From: Ignavibacteriota bacterium
GTDB taxonomy: Bacteria; Bacteroidota; Ignavibacteria; Ignavibacteriales; Melioribacteraceae
NCBI GenBank assembly: GCA_016716225.1
Contig: JADJWT010000001.1
Coordinates: 3,854,501-3,918,500, forward strand
DNA: 64,000 nucleotides
Direction: 5' to 3'
In this document: positions 61,390 through 64,000 of the stretch, piece by piece
Layout of the letters: each line of letters begins with the position of its first letter
Numbering within the stretch: position 1 is the first letter of the stretch
Position numbers and translations under genes: made by a program
Notes under the pieces: generated by a model
What the model saw: only the letters and a program-made list of their open reading frames with translations
The model's database searches: none
Told to the model about the DNA's origin: nothing

Positions 61390-63315
61390 CTAATGGATTG
61401 TTTTTACTTCAATTGTTTGATGTGTGAATTCCGGAACAATAACGGCAAATGATTTAACTATTTCTTCTAAGGTGTAATTATTGCAATTTGCAATAAGTTC
61501 ATTTATTTTCTGATTCAAATCTTGAGGAATAAACGAGCTTGAGTTTTTAGCAAACATAATCTTTTCATGCTCAGTTCTAAGATATTCTTCACCATCCTTG
61601 AAAAGCTCCTCAAACATTTTTTCACCGGGTCTTAATCCGGTATATTCAATATCAACATCTACTCCTTCTTCCAAACCGGCAAGTCTAATAACATCTTTTG
61701 CCAAATCAAGAATTTTTACAGGTTCTCCCATATCAAGAACAAAAATTTCACTGCCTTTTCCTAAAACCGAAGCCTGCAAAACCAATTGAACAGCTTCTGG
61801 AATTGTCATAAAATATCTTGTAATATCCGGGTGAGTTATTGTTAGCGGTCCGCCACGTTCAAGCTGTTTCTGGAAAGTTTTTATTACACTTCCTCTGCTT
61901 CCTAATACGTTTCCGAACCTCACTGCTTTGAAGTTTTTATTATTCTCAACCGCAGCTTTTAATACTATCATTTCCGCAACACGTTTGGATACACCCATCA
62001 AATTTGTTGAATTAACCGCTTTATCAGAAGAAATTAGAATAAAATTCTGAACACCGTATTTAACCGAGCATTCTACTAAATTCTGAGTTCCAAGAAGATT
62101 ATTTGTAACAACTTCGGAAGGATTTTCCTCCATTAGTGGAACATGTTTATGTGCTGCAGCATGAAAAATTACATCCGGTTTAAATTCACTAAAAATAATG
62201 TCAAGTCTTACTTTGTCTTTAATATCGGCAATACGACTTACAATATTAGTACTAAAAGCTTTTTTATTATTGTTAAAATCTTTAATAAATTTTAATTCTT
62301 CTTCAATTTCAAAAATAGAATTTTCTCCATGACCAAGAATTATTAGTTGAATTGGATTACTTTTCAAAATTTGGCGACAAAGTTCACTCCCAATTGATCC
62401 ACCAGCACCGGTAAGTAGTATTTTTTTACCCCTTAACAATTCATTGACTTTTTGAATGTCAGTTTTGATTGGAGGGCGTCTTAATAAATCTTGAATCTGT
62501 ATTTTTCTTAACTTGCCAATATCAACTTTTCCGCCAAGGATTTCATTAATTCCTGGAACTGTCAGTGTTTCAAGACCACTTCTACTTGCAATTTCCAATA
62601 TTTCTCTAATTACCTTACCCGAAGCAGTTGGCATTGCTATTATTATTTTTTTGATTTTAAATCGTCTTGCTATTTTGCCCATTTCATCAAGTTTGCCTAC
62701 AACTGGCACACCGCGTATTCTCATCTTTAATTTGGATGGATCATCATCTAAGAATGCAACCGGAGTCATTTTTAAGTAATTATTTTTTTGCAGCTCCTGA
62801 GCAACAGAAGCACCAGCCGAGCCGGCTCCCACAATAAGAACATAAGTTCCAAAAGATTCTAAAGAAACACGCCTCTCATCTATTCTTTCAAAAAAACGAA
62901 TACTGAATCTGGTTGATGCAATAAAAATCATTACAATCATTGTATCAATAAACGGAAATGAAAATGGAAGTGTTTGAAACGGTAAGTTTTCAAATGATCT
63001 TAAGATAACAAATATAATTGATTCGATAAGAATTGCATTAACTCCAATATAAACCAATCGAGCTAATTCGTCAATACTGGCGGTTGCCCAAAATCTTCTA
63101 TATAAATCAAAAAAATAAAAAATTGTTAATTTTAGTAAAGTAAAAATTACAGTTATATAAATTAAGGATGTTCCATATTTATTAAAATCTACATCTCCAT
63201 CTAACCTCATTAGCAAGGTTAGAAGAGGAGAAATTAAGCATATAAATAAATCGATGAAGAAAAAATGCCTATTTCTTAATCTTTTAGTAAATCTTGCTAA
63301 ACTTTTATATGGCAT
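61390..63315 (-). CDS. CapD/FlaA1-like membrane nucleotide-sugar dehydratase/epimerase
   Basis: This 641-residue protein has four N-terminal membrane spans (about 20-135), a CoA-binding-like Rossmann domain (about 150-260; I-V-G-A-G-S-A-G-A-S) and an extended SDR domain (about 300-590; L-T-G-A-G-G-S-I-G-S-E-L near 300, then S-S-D-K-A-V-N-S-T-N-L-M-G-V-S-K-R with the catalytic Lys of the M-G-V-S-K motif). This is the layout of WbpM/PglF-type UDP-GlcNAc 4,6-dehydratases at the inner membrane, which start the synthesis of deoxy-amino sugars for surface glycans. The gene is 230 bp upstream of the Wzi-like gene on the same strand. Confidence 0.92.
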   Translation of the reverse strand: MPYKSLARFTKRLRNRHFFFIDLFICLISPLLTLLMRLDGDVDFNKYGTSLIYITVIFTLLKLTIFYFFDLYRRFWATASIDELARLVYIGVNAILIESIIFVILRSFENLPFQTLPFSFPFIDTMIVMIFIASTRFSIRFFERIDERRVSLESFGTYVLIVGAGSAGASVAQELQKNNYLKMTPVAFLDDDPSKLKMRIRGVPVVGKLDEMGKIARRFKIKKIIIAMPTASGKVIREILEIASRSGLETLTVPGINEILGGKVDIGKLRKIQIQDLLRRPPIKTDIQKVNELLRGKKILLTGAGGSIGSELCRQILKSNPIQLIILGHGENSIFEIEEELKFIKDFNNNKKAFSTNIVSRIADIKDKVRLDIIFSEFKPDVIFHAAAHKHVPLMEENPSEVVTNNLLGTQNLVECSVKYGVQNFILISSDKAVNSTNLMGVSKRVAEMIVLKAAVENNKNFKAVRFGNVLGSRGSVIKTFQKQLERGGPLTITHPDITRYFMTIPEAVQLVLQASVLGKGSEIFVLDMGEPVKILDLAKDVIRLAGLEEGVDVDIEYTGLRPGEKMFEELFKDGEEYLRTEHEKIMFAKNSSSFIPQDLNQKINELIANCNNYTLEEIVKSFAVIVPEFTHQTIEVKTIH

Positions 63316-63624
63316 AATAAATACTAATAGTTAAAATCCAATTTAATTTTTTCTTTTATTTGGTTTGTTCATATAACACAATATTTTTCAAAAATAAAAA
63401 CATGTTAGTTTAAAAGTACTAAATAAATATCTAACTTGTTGAATATATGAAATAATAAAACTTTATCATTAAGAGTAGTTTTTATAAAAAATCTCGAAAC
63501 TAAATAGATAAAAATATTAACCTTTACATAATTTTTTAATATTTGCAACTTTAATTATTTTCTTCAGGTTCTCATCCTTTTAGACAAATCTGAAATGACA
63601 TTTTTTTTCTAATGAGTTCTTAAA

Positions 63625-63775
63625 TCTCTATTGAATAACAACAGAATTCCTTATCGAATTTCTACGGAATTCTCCAATATCAATCGAATAACTATGAATT
63701 TCTACTGAATTATTTAACCTCTACCTAACGACAACTGAATTACCAAATGACTACCGAATCACAATTGAATTTCAT
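63625..63775. repeat. Degenerate ~11-bp tandem array (GAATTnCTAC-like)
   Basis: GAAT occurs at 63633, 63644, 63656, 63667, 63686, 63696, 63707, 63737, 63756 and 63767, with steps mostly of 10-12 or about 19-21. The spacers are rich in CTAC/CAAC. The array sits in the 516-bp gap 63316-63831, in which I see no gene. The period is close to one turn of the helix. Confidence 0.6.
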
Positions 63776-63831
63776 TTTTTTTACATTTCGGTTTCCAGCC
63801 TCCGTTTTCAAGTTGATAGGGGTTTCAATTT

Positions 63832-64000
63832 TTAATTCTTAATTCTCTTTAAATGGATGAATCCAATATGTGTTAAATTCAACTTTTTCATTTTCAAATT
63901 TTTATCAGTCAGTTTATTAAGCAGACATTGCAACTCAAGTGTGGAGAAGTCCACCCAATAAGCTTGTCCCGTAATTGTTTTATGCGGGAACGGCGAGTAA
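63832..64000 (-). CDS. C-terminal end of an unidentified protein (gene enters from outside window)
   Basis: A minus-strand frame is open from the window edge (first whole codon ends at 63999) to a TAA at 63832-63834, giving about 55 residues: P-F-P-H-K-T-I-T-G-Q-A-Y-W-V-D-F-S-T-L-E-L-Q then a Lys-rich tail. The first half has a coding look (aromatic and amphipathic mixture) but I do not recognise a family, and the piece is too short for certainty. Confidence 0.4.
   Translation of the reverse strand, partial: YSPFPHKTITGQAYWVDFSTLELQCLLNKLTDKNLKMKKLNLTHIGFIHLKRIKN

Noticed and set aside
63966..63990. TCCCG...CGGGA hairpin near the right edge
   Set aside because: The stem has only 5 bp with a 13-nt loop, no T-run follows, and it lies in a probable coding tail; not a convincing terminator or element end.
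1..64000. CRISPR arrays, tRNA/rRNA genes, transposases, integrases, toxin-antitoxin or phage defence genes
   Set aside because: I looked for regular spacer arrays, tRNA-like cloverleafs and the usual motifs and found none; the window is metabolic and envelope-related.

Overview
The window is AT-rich DNA (by eye roughly 30% GC) from a Gram-negative bacterium of the Bacteroidota/Chlorobi/Ignavibacteria group. The evidence is type IX secretion C-terminal domains of the 'NYPNPFNPTT' kind (10536-12365, 43803-45743), TonB receptors with an N-terminal carboxypeptidase-regulatory-like domain, and no SusD partner. Ignavibacteriales is my best inference. Nearly all genes from 1 to 50 kb are on the minus strand, in long tightly spaced operons devoted to glycan use. 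I saw no tRNA, rRNA, CRISPR array or transposase.

Region 1 (1-10427): a secreted glycoprotein/mannan set. It holds an esterase (cut by the window edge), a CBM9-like protein, GH92 and GH125 alpha-mannosidases, a C69 peptidase and a GH18 enzyme broken by a one-base frameshift. This enzyme mix fits high-mannose N-glycan breakdown.

Region 2 (10536-33992): a fucose/rhamnose-type regulon. It has a T9SS beta-helix protein and two TonB receptors that share an identical 1,063-bp internal block. These are followed by a FucP-type symporter, a LacI regulator, an FGGY kinase, LutABC lactate oxidation genes, acetate kinase, a class II aldolase, a BMC-H shell protein, a CoA-acylating aldehyde dehydrogenase, an unknown compartment-linked protein and a fucose mutarotase. 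A divergent GH38 alpha-mannosidase closes the region. Four copies of a 14-bp palindrome CTTAC(A/T)CGTGTAAG lie at the transcription starts and tie the region into one regulon. The inferred path is fucose import, mutarotation, kinase and aldolase steps giving lactaldehyde, then lactyl-CoA in a microcompartment, lactate with ATP gain, and pyruvate through LutABC. The isomerase, the phosphotransacylase and the shell pentamer are not in the window.

Region 3 (34132-39336): a CBM9-like protein, a membrane pyrophosphatase with a clear terminator, a conserved unknown protein and a secreted CE1-type esterase.

Region 4 (39548-50308): a six-gene operon for what is probably beta-1,2-glucan use. It encodes two GH144-type glucanases (one lipoprotein, one T9SS cargo), a LacI regulator, a GPH-type symporter with a large periplasmic insertion, a GH2 enzyme and a GH94 phosphorylase. 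A cre-like operator sits upstream at 50295-50308.

Region 5 (50465-56247): small and poorly known genes around a NarL-type two-component system. Four copies of a TAAGTA-N4-TACTTA-like inverted repeat lie upstream of genes on both sides, and a free-standing terminator points to a possible small RNA.

Region 6 (56285-64000): exopolysaccharide export and sugar-nucleotide genes (Wzc-like kinase, SLBB protein, Wzi-like barrel protein, CapD/FlaA1-like dehydratase). These are followed by a degenerate ~11-bp repeat array and the end of one more minus-strand reading frame.
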